In this document: positions 8,549 to 16,420 of the stretch, one piece after another
Numbering within the stretch: position 1 is the first letter of the stretch
Layout of the letters: each line of letters opens with the position of its first letter
DNA from: JASHPR01 sp963729365
GTDB taxonomy: Bacteria > Actinomycetota > Actinomycetes > Streptosporangiales > Streptosporangiaceae
Assembly: GCA_963729365.1 (NCBI GenBank)
Contig: CAVSNQ010000024.1
Span: 310,001 to 374,000 of the forward strand
Direction: 5' to 3'
Length of the DNA stretch: 64,000 nucleotides
The notes under the pieces: model-generated
The model's database searches: none
The model's input: only the letters and a program-made list of their open reading frames with translations
Told to the model about the DNA's origin: nothing
Made by a program: the position numbers and the translations under genes

Positions 8549-9100
8549 GTGGTACTGGCCGAGATCCGGGTTCCGACCGCGGCCGCCATGCGCGGCCTCG
8601 GGCTCCGGCTGGCCGCGCTGTTGCGCCCGGGCGACCTGGTGGTGCTGACCGGGCCGCTCGGGGCCGGCAAGACCACGCTGGTCCAGGGGATCGGCCAGGG
8701 GCTTGGCGTGCGCGGCCCGGTGACCTCGCCCACGTTCGTCATCGCCCGCGTGCATCCCAGAATGGACGGCACCGGGCCGGCCCTCGTGCACGCGGACGCG
8801 TACCGGCTGGGCAGCCGGGCCGAGGTCGACGATCTCGATCTGGACGCCGACCTGGAGAGCTCGGTGACCGTGGTCGAGTGGGGCGAGGGCCTCGTGGAGG
8901 ACCTGGCCGAGAGCCACCTCGAGATCAAGATCGCCATGGTGCGGCCCGCGGCGGAGCCCGGAGCCGGAGCGAGCCGGTCATTCGACCCCGGAGCACCCGA
9001 CGAGGTCCGCACGGTCAGGCTCGTGCCCACGGGCGAGCGCTGGGAGGCCGCGGCCGAATCGGCGAGTCTGGCCCTGCTCGACGGTGCTGAGGTTCTATAG
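8549..9100 (+). CDS. tsaE: tRNA t6A37 threonylcarbamoyladenosine biosynthesis ATPase TsaE
   Basis: The ATPase partner of TsaB-TsaD in making t6A at position 37 of ANN-decoding tRNAs. Walker A is GPLGAGKTT (Lys41), followed by the family motifs TSPTFV, HADAYRL and VVEWGEG. It has 183 residues; the stretch after ~135 (AEPGAGASRSFDPGAPDE) is a poorly conserved linker. The GTG at 8549 lies 2 nt after the hydrolase stop. TsaB and TsaD follow within 3.5 kb, with a membrane-protein gene between. Confidence 0.95.
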   Translation: MVLAEIRVPTAAAMRGLGLRLAALLRPGDLVVLTGPLGAGKTTLVQGIGQGLGVRGPVTSPTFVIARVHPRMDGTGPALVHADAYRLGSRAEVDDLDLDADLESSVTVVEWGEGLVEDLAESHLEIKIAMVRPAAEPGAGASRSFDPGAPDEVRTVRLVPTGERWEAAAESASLALLDGAEVL

Positions 9101-9204
9101 TTCCGTTCTGTCCGACCGCAGCACCGTTCGTACCACCGGGCTGCGTTGTCCGCGCTACCCTGCCGTCATCCAGCACGCTCGATCACCTTCCCCGGAGGCG
9201 CGCC

Positions 9205-10239
9205 GTGGCTCAGGGGGTTCCGCCCCGCCGGTCCGCGCGGCTGCCCGAGCGCAGCCGCCGCGGGCCATCGGACGAGCAGGGGAAACGCAGCCGTCCCGAG
9301 CGTTCCAGCCGGCCGCGCATAGACGCCTTCGACGACCACGTCGATGAGGATCCGCCGCCGTGGGCCGGGCTTGGCATCTACCCCGCCGGACCCGGGCGCA
9401 AGGAGCGCCGGCCGCGCACCGACCAGGATGACGAGCCCACGGCCGGCCGGGCCGGGGTGGCGTCCAGGGACCAGGGCGGCCCGCCGGACGACGACGAGGA
9501 ATGGCCGCAGGAGGAGCCGGCCGGCCGGAAGCGCGGCCGCCGTGCCGCCGCGGCCAGGGCCAGGAAGTCCCGGCGCCGGATCATCGCCGCCGTCGGCCTG
9601 GTCGCGGTCGCGGTCGTGGTGATACTGGGAGTTCTCGGCAAGCTGCCGTTCCAGAGCAAGACGGCGCCGCCGCCGAGCAGCGGCCTGGTGACGACTTTCC
9701 AGCCGGGCGAGTTCCGCGCGGTCCCGAACGCATGTGACGCGGTGAGCCCCGCAACGCTCAGCCAGTATCTTCCCGGCCAGGTCGCCAAGGTGTCGCAGGC
9801 GCTCGGCAGTTCCACCCAGAGCCAGTGCACATGGACCCTGGACACCCGCCCCAACTTCCGGGTGCTCACCGTCACCAGCCAGGCGTTCGCGCCGAGCCTG
9901 CTGGCCAGCGGGGACGGCAGCGCCACGTTCAGCGCGATCGACGCCTACGGCCAGGATCTGCAGACGCTGCAGCACCCGGCCAAGTCAACCAGGGCACCGA
10001 AGGCGCAGATTGGCGCGGCGGTCGGGCTCGGCCCGACCGCGTTCACCGCGCTGCAGGTGTTCCATGGCGGCGGTAGCACCACGGACGAGGTCACCGTGGT
10101 GGCGCGGGACCGCAACGTACTGATCATCGTCACGATGCAGGGGCAGGAGCGTGGCGGCGGCTTCGGGCCGGTGCCGTCCGCCACCCTGCGCGCTGCCGCG
10201 CTCGCGGCAGCGCACGAGATGCTGGCCGGTTTTCACTGA
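9205..10239 (+). CDS. Single-pass membrane protein with extracellular DUF3558-like domain
   Basis: Unrecognised function. The 344-residue protein has a highly charged, Pro/Arg/Asp-rich disordered cytoplasmic part (1-125), one transmembrane helix at about 130-152 after an RKSRRR stop-transfer cluster, and an extracytoplasmic domain. That domain contains an ACDAVSP opening, two cysteines (one in QCTW) and alternating strand/helix character, resembling the DUF3558-type exported proteins of actinobacteria (tentative). The GTG start at 9205 has GGAGG 6 nt upstream. It lies in the tsaE-tsaB interval, in the same direction. Confidence 0.75.
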   Translation: MAQGVPPRRSARLPERSRRGPSDEQGKRSRPERSSRPRIDAFDDHVDEDPPPWAGLGIYPAGPGRKERRPRTDQDDEPTAGRAGVASRDQGGPPDDDEEWPQEEPAGRKRGRRAAAARARKSRRRIIAAVGLVAVAVVVILGVLGKLPFQSKTAPPPSSGLVTTFQPGEFRAVPNACDAVSPATLSQYLPGQVAKVSQALGSSTQSQCTWTLDTRPNFRVLTVTSQAFAPSLLASGDGSATFSAIDAYGQDLQTLQHPAKSTRAPKAQIGAAVGLGPTAFTALQVFHGGGSTTDEVTVVARDRNVLIIVTMQGQERGGGFGPVPSATLRAAALAAAHEMLAGFH

Positions 10240-10285
10240 GCGGTGCTGCCCGACCAGGCCGCCGCGTGACCTACGCTGTGCAACC

Positions 10286-10951
10286 GTGCTGCTGCTCGCC
10301 TTCGACACCGCGACCCCTGCGGTGACCGTCGCCCTGCACGACGGGTTTCGCGTGCTCGCCGACCAGACCACGGTGAGTTCCCGTCGGCACGGCGAGCTGC
10401 TGGCCGCCTCGATCGAGCGGGTGCTCGCGGCGGCCGGCGCCGCCCCCAGCGACCTGGAGGCGATCGCCGTCGGGACCGGTCCCGGCCCGTATACCGGCCT
10501 GCGGGCCGGACTGGTGACCGCGCGCGTGCTCGCCAGCGCGCTGGCCATTCCCGCCGTGGGCGTGTGCACCCTCGACGCGATAGCGCGCGCGGCCGCCCCG
10601 GCCGCCGCGGGCCGCGAGTTCATCGTGGCCGCGGACGCGCGCCGCAAGGAGGTCTACTGGGCGCGCTACGCGCCCAGTGCCCAGCGCATCGGCGAACCTG
10701 CGGTCGGCCTTCCCGCTGCCTTGGCTTCGGCCGAGATCAGCTCATCGTGCCCGGTCGCGGGCGAGGGGCCGCTGCTCTACCCCGAGCTGGGCGGCGACCC
10801 GATTCCACCGCGCTATCCCGACGCGGCGCAGCTCGCGGCCATCGCGGCGCAGCGCCTGGCCGAGCACGCTCCCTACCCGCCCGCGGCACCGCTGTACCTG
10901 CGCCGGCCCGACGCCCGGGTGCCCGGCAAGCCCAAGCGGGTCACGCCGTGA
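10286..10951 (+). CDS. tsaB: tRNA t6A37 biosynthesis scaffold protein TsaB
   Basis: A catalytically inactive ASKHA-fold partner of TsaD. The protein starts MLLLAFDTATPAVTVAL, contains the conserved VGTGPGPYTGLRAGL segment (about 68-82) and has a C-terminal PLYLRRPDA. It has 221 residues, a normal length. The GTG at 10286 was chosen because the domain begins there; an upstream in-frame start at 10151 falls inside the preceding gene. A TACGCT -10-like box lies 8 nt before the start. The stop overlaps the rimI GTG (GTGA at 10948-10951). Confidence 0.93.
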   Translation: MLLLAFDTATPAVTVALHDGFRVLADQTTVSSRRHGELLAASIERVLAAAGAAPSDLEAIAVGTGPGPYTGLRAGLVTARVLASALAIPAVGVCTLDAIARAAAPAAAGREFIVAADARRKEVYWARYAPSAQRIGEPAVGLPAALASAEISSSCPVAGEGPLLYPELGGDPIPPRYPDAAQLAAIAAQRLAEHAPYPPAAPLYLRRPDARVPGKPKRVTP

Positions 10952-11415
10952 CGAGCCGCACGCTGCGCACGATGACGCCAGCGGACCTCGATGCCGTGCT
11001 GGTCCTTGAGTGCTCCTTGTTCGGCGAGGAGGCGTGGTCCAGGCAGATGCTGGAGGGCGAGCTGGCCGAGCAGCCACGCAGCCGCTACTACCTGGTGGCC
11101 GACGACGGCGGCGTGATAACCGGCTATGCCGGGCTCCTGGTGGCCGCGAGCCAGGCCGACGTGCTCACCCTGGCGGTGGCCGCCGACCGGTGGGGACAGG
11201 GAACCGGCTCGGCGCTGCTCGATGCGCTTCTGGCCGAGGCGGCGCGGCGAGGATGCGCGGAGGTCTTCCTGGAGGTACGCACGGACAACAGCCGGGCGCA
11301 GGACCTGTACCGCAGGTACGGGTTCAGCCAGATCGGGATCAGGAAGGGCTATTACCAGCCGTCCGGCGCTGACGCCCTGGTGATGCGGCGCGACTTCGCT
11401 GGCGGCGCGCGGTGA
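10948..11415 (+). CDS. rimI: Ribosomal protein bS18 N-alpha-acetyltransferase RimI (GNAT)
   Basis: A GNAT acetyltransferase of 155 residues that acetylates the N-terminus of bS18 and possibly other proteins. The acetyl-CoA pyrophosphate loop reads RWGQGTGSALL, and the RimI signature FLEVRTDNSRAQDLYRRYGF is complete, followed by GIRKGYY. The GTG start overlaps tsaB by 4 nt and the stop region overlaps tsaD by 4 nt, so the three genes are translationally coupled. Confidence 0.93.
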   Translation: MTSRTLRTMTPADLDAVLVLECSLFGEEAWSRQMLEGELAEQPRSRYYLVADDGGVITGYAGLLVAASQADVLTLAVAADRWGQGTGSALLDALLAEAARRGCAEVFLEVRTDNSRAQDLYRRYGFSQIGIRKGYYQPSGADALVMRRDFAGGAR

Positions 11416-12443
11416 CCGCCCCGCTGGTGCTCGGCATCGAGACCTCGTGCGACGAGACCGGCGCCGGACTGGTCCGCGGGCACGAACTGCTGGCCGACGC
11501 GGTCGCCTCCAGCGTCGGCGAGCACGCCAGGTTCGGCGGCGTGGTACCCGAAGTAGCCAGCCGGGCACACCTGGAGGCCATGGTTCCCGCCGTCGACCGG
11601 GCGCTGGCCACGGCCGGGGCAAAGCTGGCTGACGTAGACGCGATCGCGGTCACCGCGGGCCCCGGCCTGGCCGGCGCGCTGCTGGTCGGGGTGTGCGCGG
11701 CCAAGGCCTACTCCCTCGCGCTCGGCAAGCCGATCTACGGGGTCAATCACCTGGCCGCGCACATCGCCGTGGACCAGCTCGAGCATGGCCCTCTGGCGCT
11801 TCCCGCCGTCGCCCTGCTCGTCTCCGGCGGGCACTCCTCGCTGCTGCTCGTGACCGAGCTGCCCGGCGACCTGACGCCGCTCGGGGCCACGATCGACGAC
11901 GCGGCGGGCGAGGCCTACGACAAGGTGGCCAGGCTGCTCGGACTGCCGTTCCCCGGCGGCCCGCCGATCGACGCCGCGGCGGCGTACGGCGACCCGGCCG
12001 CCGCTGCGTTCCCTCGGAGCAAGTACCGCGACCGGACCTTCGACTTCTCTTTCTCCGGGCTGAAGACCGCGGTGGCGCGGTGGGTCGAGGCGCGCGAGGC
12101 CGCCGGGCTGGCGGTGCCGGTGGCCGACGTCGCCGCGTCGTTCCAGGAGGCGGTGGCCGACGTGCTGACCCGCAAGGCGGTGGACGCGTGCCTGGCCACC
12201 GGCGTCGATCAGCTGGTGATCGGCGGGGGAGTGGCGGCCAACTCGCGGCTGCGGGCGCTCGCGCGGCAGCGCTGCGCGGCAGCGGGCATCAGGCTGCGCG
12301 TACCCAGGCCCGGGCTGTGCACCGACAACGGGGCCATGGTGGCCGCGCTGGGCTCGGAGCTTCTGGCCCGGGGCGTGCCGCCGTCCTCGCTCGAGTTTCC
12401 GGCCGATTCCGCGATGCCGGTGACCGCCGTCGTGGCGGCCTAG
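11412..12443 (+). CDS. tsaD: tRNA N6-threonylcarbamoyladenosine transferase TsaD
   Basis: The catalytic subunit that transfers threonylcarbamoyl from TC-AMP to A37 of tRNA. ASKHA motifs are GIETSCDETG (8-17) and LLVSGGHSS; the metal ligands are His113 and His117 in VNHLAAHIA; VIGGGVAANSRLR and the C-terminal CTDNGAM are typical. At 343 residues it is full length. The GTG at 11412 overlaps rimI (GTGA). It is the last gene before the groESL promoter. Confidence 0.96.
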   Translation: MTAPLVLGIETSCDETGAGLVRGHELLADAVASSVGEHARFGGVVPEVASRAHLEAMVPAVDRALATAGAKLADVDAIAVTAGPGLAGALLVGVCAAKAYSLALGKPIYGVNHLAAHIAVDQLEHGPLALPAVALLVSGGHSSLLLVTELPGDLTPLGATIDDAAGEAYDKVARLLGLPFPGGPPIDAAAAYGDPAAAAFPRSKYRDRTFDFSFSGLKTAVARWVEAREAAGLAVPVADVAASFQEAVADVLTRKAVDACLATGVDQLVIGGGVAANSRLRALARQRCAAAGIRLRVPRPGLCTDNGAMVAALGSELLARGVPPSSLEFPADSAMPVTAVVAA

Positions 12444-12466
12444 CCTGGCCGGCCCACGGGCTCAAG

Positions 12467-12528
12467 TTGACGTCGCCGTTCGGTGCGGATAATGTTCCGA
12501 ACTAGCACTCGACGTAGTAGAGTGCTAA
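12467..12528 (+). promoter_or_regulatory. groESL promoter and CIRCE operator (HrcA site)
   Basis: -35 TTGACG (12467-12472), 17-bp spacer and -10 TAATGT (12490-12495) make a good vegetative promoter. At about +1 lies CTAGCACTC-N9-GAGTGCTAA (12502-12528), a CIRCE element with one mismatch to the TTAGCACTC consensus. CIRCE is the HrcA repressor site, so heat-inducible derepression is expected. Confidence 0.92.
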
Positions 12529-12627
12529 TGCGACGAGGCTGGTCTGGCACCCGCGACGGCAGGCCGCCATGGTCGCCCTCTCTAATCATTTTCTCAGCTA
12601 GCCCTTTCCGGAGGGGGAGGTCAGATC

Positions 12628-12939
12628 GTGACGACCGCCACCAAGGTTGTTCTCAAGCCGCTCGAAGACCGGATCGTGGTGCGCCCGCTCGAAGCCGAGC
12701 AGACCACCGCGTCCGGCCTGGTCATCCCGGACACCGCCAAGGAGAAGCCCCAGGAGGGCGAAGTTCTTTCTGTTGGCCCTGGCCGGTTCGATGACGCAGG
12801 CGCCAAGCGCGTCCCGATGGACGTGAAGGTCGGCGACATCGTGCTGTACAGCAAGTACGGCGGCACCGAGGTCAAGTACTCCGGCGAGGAGTACCTGGTG
12901 CTCTCCGCCCGCGACGTGCTTGCGATCATCGAGAAGTAG
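12628..12939 (+). CDS. groES: Co-chaperonin GroES
   Basis: The lid of the GroEL folding chamber, 103 residues. KPLEDRIVVRPLEAEQTTASG covers the N-terminal strand and start of the mobile loop, and VGDIVLYSKYGGTEVK and the C-terminal SARDVLAIIEK are conserved. GTG start at 12628 with a GGGGGAGG SD 8 nt upstream. It is first in the CIRCE-controlled operon, about 100 nt downstream of the operator, and is followed by groEL. Confidence 0.97.
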   Translation: MTTATKVVLKPLEDRIVVRPLEAEQTTASGLVIPDTAKEKPQEGEVLSVGPGRFDDAGAKRVPMDVKVGDIVLYSKYGGTEVKYSGEEYLVLSARDVLAIIEK

Positions 12940-12942
12940 CGA

Positions 12943-13006
12943 TGGACGCGCGCCAGCGCGTCCAGCACCGCCCCGGGGTCGGCCGACTGGCGAGCCCGGG
13001 GCGGTG
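12943..13006 (+). other. Two hairpins in the groES-groEL spacer
   Basis: TGGACGCGC (12943-12951) pairs perfectly with 12956-12964, and CACCGCCCCGGG (12966-12977) pairs perfectly with 12995-13006. They fill most of the 106-nt spacer. They could be mRNA processing or stability elements or a partial attenuator that sets the groES:groEL ratio (inference). Confidence 0.6.
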
Positions 13007-13045
13007 GCATGAAACCCATCCAGAACACGTAAGTATGAGGTACTC

Positions 13046-14662
13046 ATGGCCAAGAGCTTGGAGTTCGACGAGGACGCGCGGCGGGCGCTGGAGCGCGGTG
13101 TCAACCGTCTCGCGGACGCCGTCAAGGTGACGCTGGGCCCTAAGGGCCGCAACGTCGTCATCGACAAGAAGTGGGGCGCGCCGACCATCACCAACGACGG
13201 CGTAACGGTAGCGCGTGAGATAGAGCTGGAGGATCCGCACGAGAACCTCGGCGCCCAGCTCGCCAAGGAAGTCGCGACCAAGACGAACGACGTCGCCGGT
13301 GACGGCACCACGACGGCGACCGTGCTGGCGCAGGCGATGGTGCACGAGGGACTGCGTTCGGTCAGCGCCGGGGCCAACCCGATGGCGCTCAAGCGCGGAG
13401 TCGACGCCGCGGCCGCCGCGGTGTCTGAGGCCCTGCTCAAGTCCGCCCGCGAGGTGGAAGAGCAGAGCGAGATCGCCAACGTCGCCACGGTCTCCGCGCA
13501 GGACAGGAAGATCGGCGAGATCATCGCCGAGGCCTTCGACAAGGTCGGCAAGGACGGCGTGATCACCGTCGAGGAGTCGCCCACGATGGGGCTCGAGATC
13601 GAGTTCACCGAGGGCATGCAGTTCGACAAGGGTTACATCTCCGCGTACTTCATCACCGACCAGGACCGGATGGAGGCCGTCCTCGAGGACGTCAACATCC
13701 TGCTGCACGGCGGCAAGATCTCGTCGATGGCGGACTTCCTGCCGCTGCTCGAGAAGGTCGCGCAGGGCAAGAAGCCGCTGCTGGTGATCGCCGAGGACGT
13801 GGACGGCGAGGCCCTGTCGACGCTCGTCGTCAACAAGATCCGCGGGCTCCTGTCCGTCGTCGCCGTGAAGGCGCCGGGCTTCGGCGACCGCCGGAAGGCG
13901 ATGCTTGAGGACATGGCCGTGCTGACCGGCGGCGAGGTGGTCAGCGAGGAAGTGGGCCTCAAGCTCGAGAATGTCGGCCTGGACACGCTGGGGCACGCGC
14001 GCCGCGTGGTGGTGACCAAGGACACCACGACCATCGTCGACGGCGATGGCGAGCAGTCCGCGATCGAAGACCGGATCCGCCAGCTTCGCGCCGAGATCGA
14101 GAACTCCGACTCCGACTGGGACAAGGAGAAGCTGCAGGAGCGTGTGGCCAAGCTGTCCGGCGGCGTGTGCGTGCTGCGGGCGGGCGCCGCGACCGAGGTC
14201 GAGCTGAAGGAGAAGAAGCACCGGCTCGAGGACGCCATCTCGGCGACCCGGGCCGCGATCGAGGAGGGCATCGTCGCCGGTGGCGGCAGTGCGCTGGTGC
14301 AGATCGGGGTCAGCCTCGGCGACCTGGGGAAGACGGGTGACGAGGCGACCGGCGTGCAGGTGGTCCGCCGCGCGCTCGAGGCCCCGTGCCGCTGGATCGC
14401 GGAGAACGCGGGCGCCGAGGGCGGCGTGGTCGTCGCAGCCGTCGCCGACCTGCCCCCGGGTCACGGGTACAACGCTGCGACCGGCGAATACGGCGACCTG
14501 ATGGCGCAGGGCGTCATCGACCCGGTCAAGGTGACTCGCTCGGCAGTCCAGAACGCGGCGTCGATCGCCGGGATGCTGCTGACCACGGAAGCCCTGGTCG
14601 TAGAGAAGCCGGAGCCTGAGGCCGCCGCGGCCAACGGCCACGGTCACGGCCACTCCCACTGA
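13046..14662 (+). CDS. groEL: Chaperonin GroEL (GroEL1 type, His-rich C-terminus)
   Basis: ATP-dependent folding chamber subunit, 538 residues. The nucleotide-binding motifs VTLGPKGRNVV and GDGTTTATVL are present, as are the apical segment VEESPTMGLEIEFTEGMQFD and the C-terminal equatorial domain. The tail ends in alternating Gly/His (NGHGHGHSH) rather than the Gly-Gly-Met repeat of canonical GroEL. That is the mark of the actinobacterial groES-linked GroEL1 paralogue, which may have a specialised role. A second groEL is expected elsewhere. The operon ends at a strong terminator. Confidence 0.96.
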   Translation: MAKSLEFDEDARRALERGVNRLADAVKVTLGPKGRNVVIDKKWGAPTITNDGVTVAREIELEDPHENLGAQLAKEVATKTNDVAGDGTTTATVLAQAMVHEGLRSVSAGANPMALKRGVDAAAAAVSEALLKSAREVEEQSEIANVATVSAQDRKIGEIIAEAFDKVGKDGVITVEESPTMGLEIEFTEGMQFDKGYISAYFITDQDRMEAVLEDVNILLHGGKISSMADFLPLLEKVAQGKKPLLVIAEDVDGEALSTLVVNKIRGLLSVVAVKAPGFGDRRKAMLEDMAVLTGGEVVSEEVGLKLENVGLDTLGHARRVVVTKDTTTIVDGDGEQSAIEDRIRQLRAEIENSDSDWDKEKLQERVAKLSGGVCVLRAGAATEVELKEKKHRLEDAISATRAAIEEGIVAGGGSALVQIGVSLGDLGKTGDEATGVQVVRRALEAPCRWIAENAGAEGGVVVAAVADLPPGHGYNAATGEYGDLMAQGVIDPVKVTRSAVQNAASIAGMLLTTEALVVEKPEPEAAAANGHGHGHSH

Positions 14663-14683
14663 CCTGGGCCAGCCAGATATAGC

Positions 14684-14726
14684 TGTCCCGCGGCCGCGCT
14701 GCCCAGCGCGGCCGCGGGACACCTTT
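14684..14726 (+). terminator. groESL rho-independent terminator
   Basis: A perfect 17-bp GC-rich stem (14684-14700 with 14705-14721) closes a GCCC tetraloop and is followed by CCTTTT. It starts 21 nt after the groEL stop. Confidence 0.93.
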
Positions 14727-15439
14727 TGCCCCAGGGCGCCTTAGCCGCCCTGCCCCGCCACCCTCGCCGCCAGCCGCCCGCCGCCCCGCCCGCCGCCTTC
14801 CCGCCAGCCGCCCGTCGCCCGCCGCGTGGTGCCCGGCTCGTGCCACCCCCGCTCCGGCAGCCTGCTTCGCCCCGGCCGAGCCCGCGGGGTTTCCTTGATC
14901 ATCGAGACTGACCGGAATATCGGGTGCCCAGCCACCGCGTATCTGGCCTAGTCGCAGCTAGCGACCTCAGAGCTCTTCAAGACCCGCCGTGTCCCCACCC
15001 CGCGCCACGGCCTCGTACAGGGTCTCGGGGCTGGAGGTGGGCCCGAAATTCACGCCCGCGCGACCATCCACCACCGTGGATGAGATGTCTCTTCACGGTT
15101 TTGCCATGACATACCCGAAATCGGCGATCTAGCGGCCGGGGGTTGCCTGCACGGGTTGGACCGGGCGGGGCGATACCAGGGCCATCCGCAGGTCAGGAGG
15201 CGAGTCTCCCCGATGCCGACAATGGCACGATTCTTCCCGATCCAATACGCGCTGTTTCAATTGCCGCGCCAAAAACGGTGCTAATTACGATAGTAATTTG
15301 GAACTTGAATACACAGAGTAGCGTCTCGATTACCTATTGTTACTACGACTGCTACGCATATCGTGGCGACACATCAATGTGACCTTTCCGTTGCTGTTTC
15401 CATGATGATTATTTCTGCTTCTCTGGGCATGATGTTTTC
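14727..15439. other. Gene-poor interval upstream of the sigma-factor gene
   Basis: No convincing gene is seen in these 713 bp. The left part is GC-rich and low-complexity. The right part (about 15270-15430) is distinctly AT-richer than the rest of the window and probably carries the sigma-gene promoter and leader. A possible 23-codon ORF at 15213-15284 has AGGAGG upstream but at a long 12-nt spacing. In other actinobacteria a whiB-family gene can occupy this position; none is visible here. Confidence 0.6.
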
Positions 15440-16081
15440 GTGACCGAGGGATGCGCAGTCCAGCCACTGGCCGCGGCGAGACAGGCAAAACACCAGGTAG
15501 AACGGCTCAGGAGCGCTAGTGAGCCGACCATGCTCCGTGAGCTGATCGCGCTGGCGGCCCGCGGCGAGCGGACGGCAATCGAGTCGGTGCTCGAGCAGAT
15601 CCGGCCCATGGTCGTCCGATACTGCCGCGCCCGCCTCGGCCAGATAAGTGGCCATTACCATATTGCCGACGACGTAGCCCAGGAGGTGTGTATTGCCGTC
15701 CTTTCCGCGCTTCCGCGCTACCGGGACATGGGCCGGCCGTTCGCGTCGTTCGTATTCGGTATAGCTTCACACAAAGTAGCGGATGCCATGAGGAATGCGG
15801 CAAGGCTCGCCATCCCGACCGAGGACCTCCCCGACGGCCCCGACAGCCGCCCTGGGCCCGAGGAGACGGTCGTGGCCTATATCGAGGCTGAGCGGGCGCG
15901 GGCGCTGTTGGCCCGGCTCCCGGTGCACCAGCGCGAGCTCCTGGTCCTCCGCGTGCTCACCGGTATGTCAGCCGAGGAGACCGGGCATGCGCTCGGCATG
16001 TCGCCAGGAGCGGTTCGTGTCGCACAGCACCGGGCGCTCGCCAGGCTCCGGGTGATCGCTCGCGAGGAGTGGATCGCCTGA
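15440..16081 (+). CDS. RNA polymerase sigma factor, SigD/ShbA-like (ECF type)
   Basis: A two-domain sigma-70 factor of 213 residues. Region 2 spans about 55-120 (IADDVAQEVCIAVLSALPRY, then RPFASFVFGIASHKVADAMR) and region 4 about 155-208 (PVHQRELLVLRVLTGMSAEE with the HTH GHALGMSPGAVRVAQHRAL). Its place between groEL and guaB matches SigD of mycobacteria and ShbA of Streptomyces; ShbA drives transcription of the principal sigma gene hrdB. The GTG at 15440 is uncertain: ATG at 15530 would still keep both domains. No anti-sigma gene is adjacent, unlike the mycobacterial locus. Confidence 0.85.
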   Translation: MTEGCAVQPLAAARQAKHQVERLRSASEPTMLRELIALAARGERTAIESVLEQIRPMVVRYCRARLGQISGHYHIADDVAQEVCIAVLSALPRYRDMGRPFASFVFGIASHKVADAMRNAARLAIPTEDLPDGPDSRPGPEETVVAYIEAERARALLARLPVHQRELLVLRVLTGMSAEETGHALGMSPGAVRVAQHRALARLRVIAREEWIA

Positions 16082-16159
16082 CCGCGAGCGCGGCCTGCGC
16101 TCTGAGCCCCCAGACGGGATCTGCGCTCCCCCGTGGTACGGATCCCACCCGGAAAAGCC

Positions 16160-16196
16160 CGCCGGGATCCATGCTTCCCCCGCATGGATCCCGGCG
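16160..16196 (+). terminator. Terminator downstream of the sigma factor
   Basis: A perfect 15-bp stem (16160-16174 with 16182-16196) with a 7-nt pyrimidine loop lies about 80 nt after the sigma stop. No U-tract. Confidence 0.65.
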
Positions 16197-16197
16197 C

Positions 16198-16345
16198 GGC
16201 GGGGCTGGTGGCTCCGTGCGGCGGGGCTGGCGGCTCCGTAGCGGCGGGGGCTGGCGGCTTCGTGCGGGCGGGCTGGCGGCTTCGTGCGGCGGAGCTGGCG
16301 GGTACCTGCGCGGCGGGGCGGTTGGCGGGTACAGGCGCGGCGGGC
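16198..16345. repeat. Degenerate 22-bp tandem repeats before guaB
   Basis: About six imperfect copies of a unit near GCGGCGGGGCTGGCGGCTTC occupy most of the interval between the sigma terminator and guaB. All frames give Gly/Ala/Arg-rich low-complexity translations, and I do not support a gene here. Confidence 0.65.
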
Positions 16346-16420
16346 GGCGGCAGCGGCATCGGCGGTGACGAGCAGGCGTGGCTGCGGGCCTGCCTGGCGC
16401 CGGAGTCAATAGGATGAGAC

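Noticed and set aside
15143..15382. 79-codon frame upstream of the sigma gene
   Set aside because: Starts with TTG, no SD, mixed composition and no WhiB cysteine pattern; probably leader sequence.
16133..16417. 94-codon Gly/Ala-rich frame before guaB
   Set aside because: It is a translation of the 22-bp tandem repeats, with no SD and no domain.
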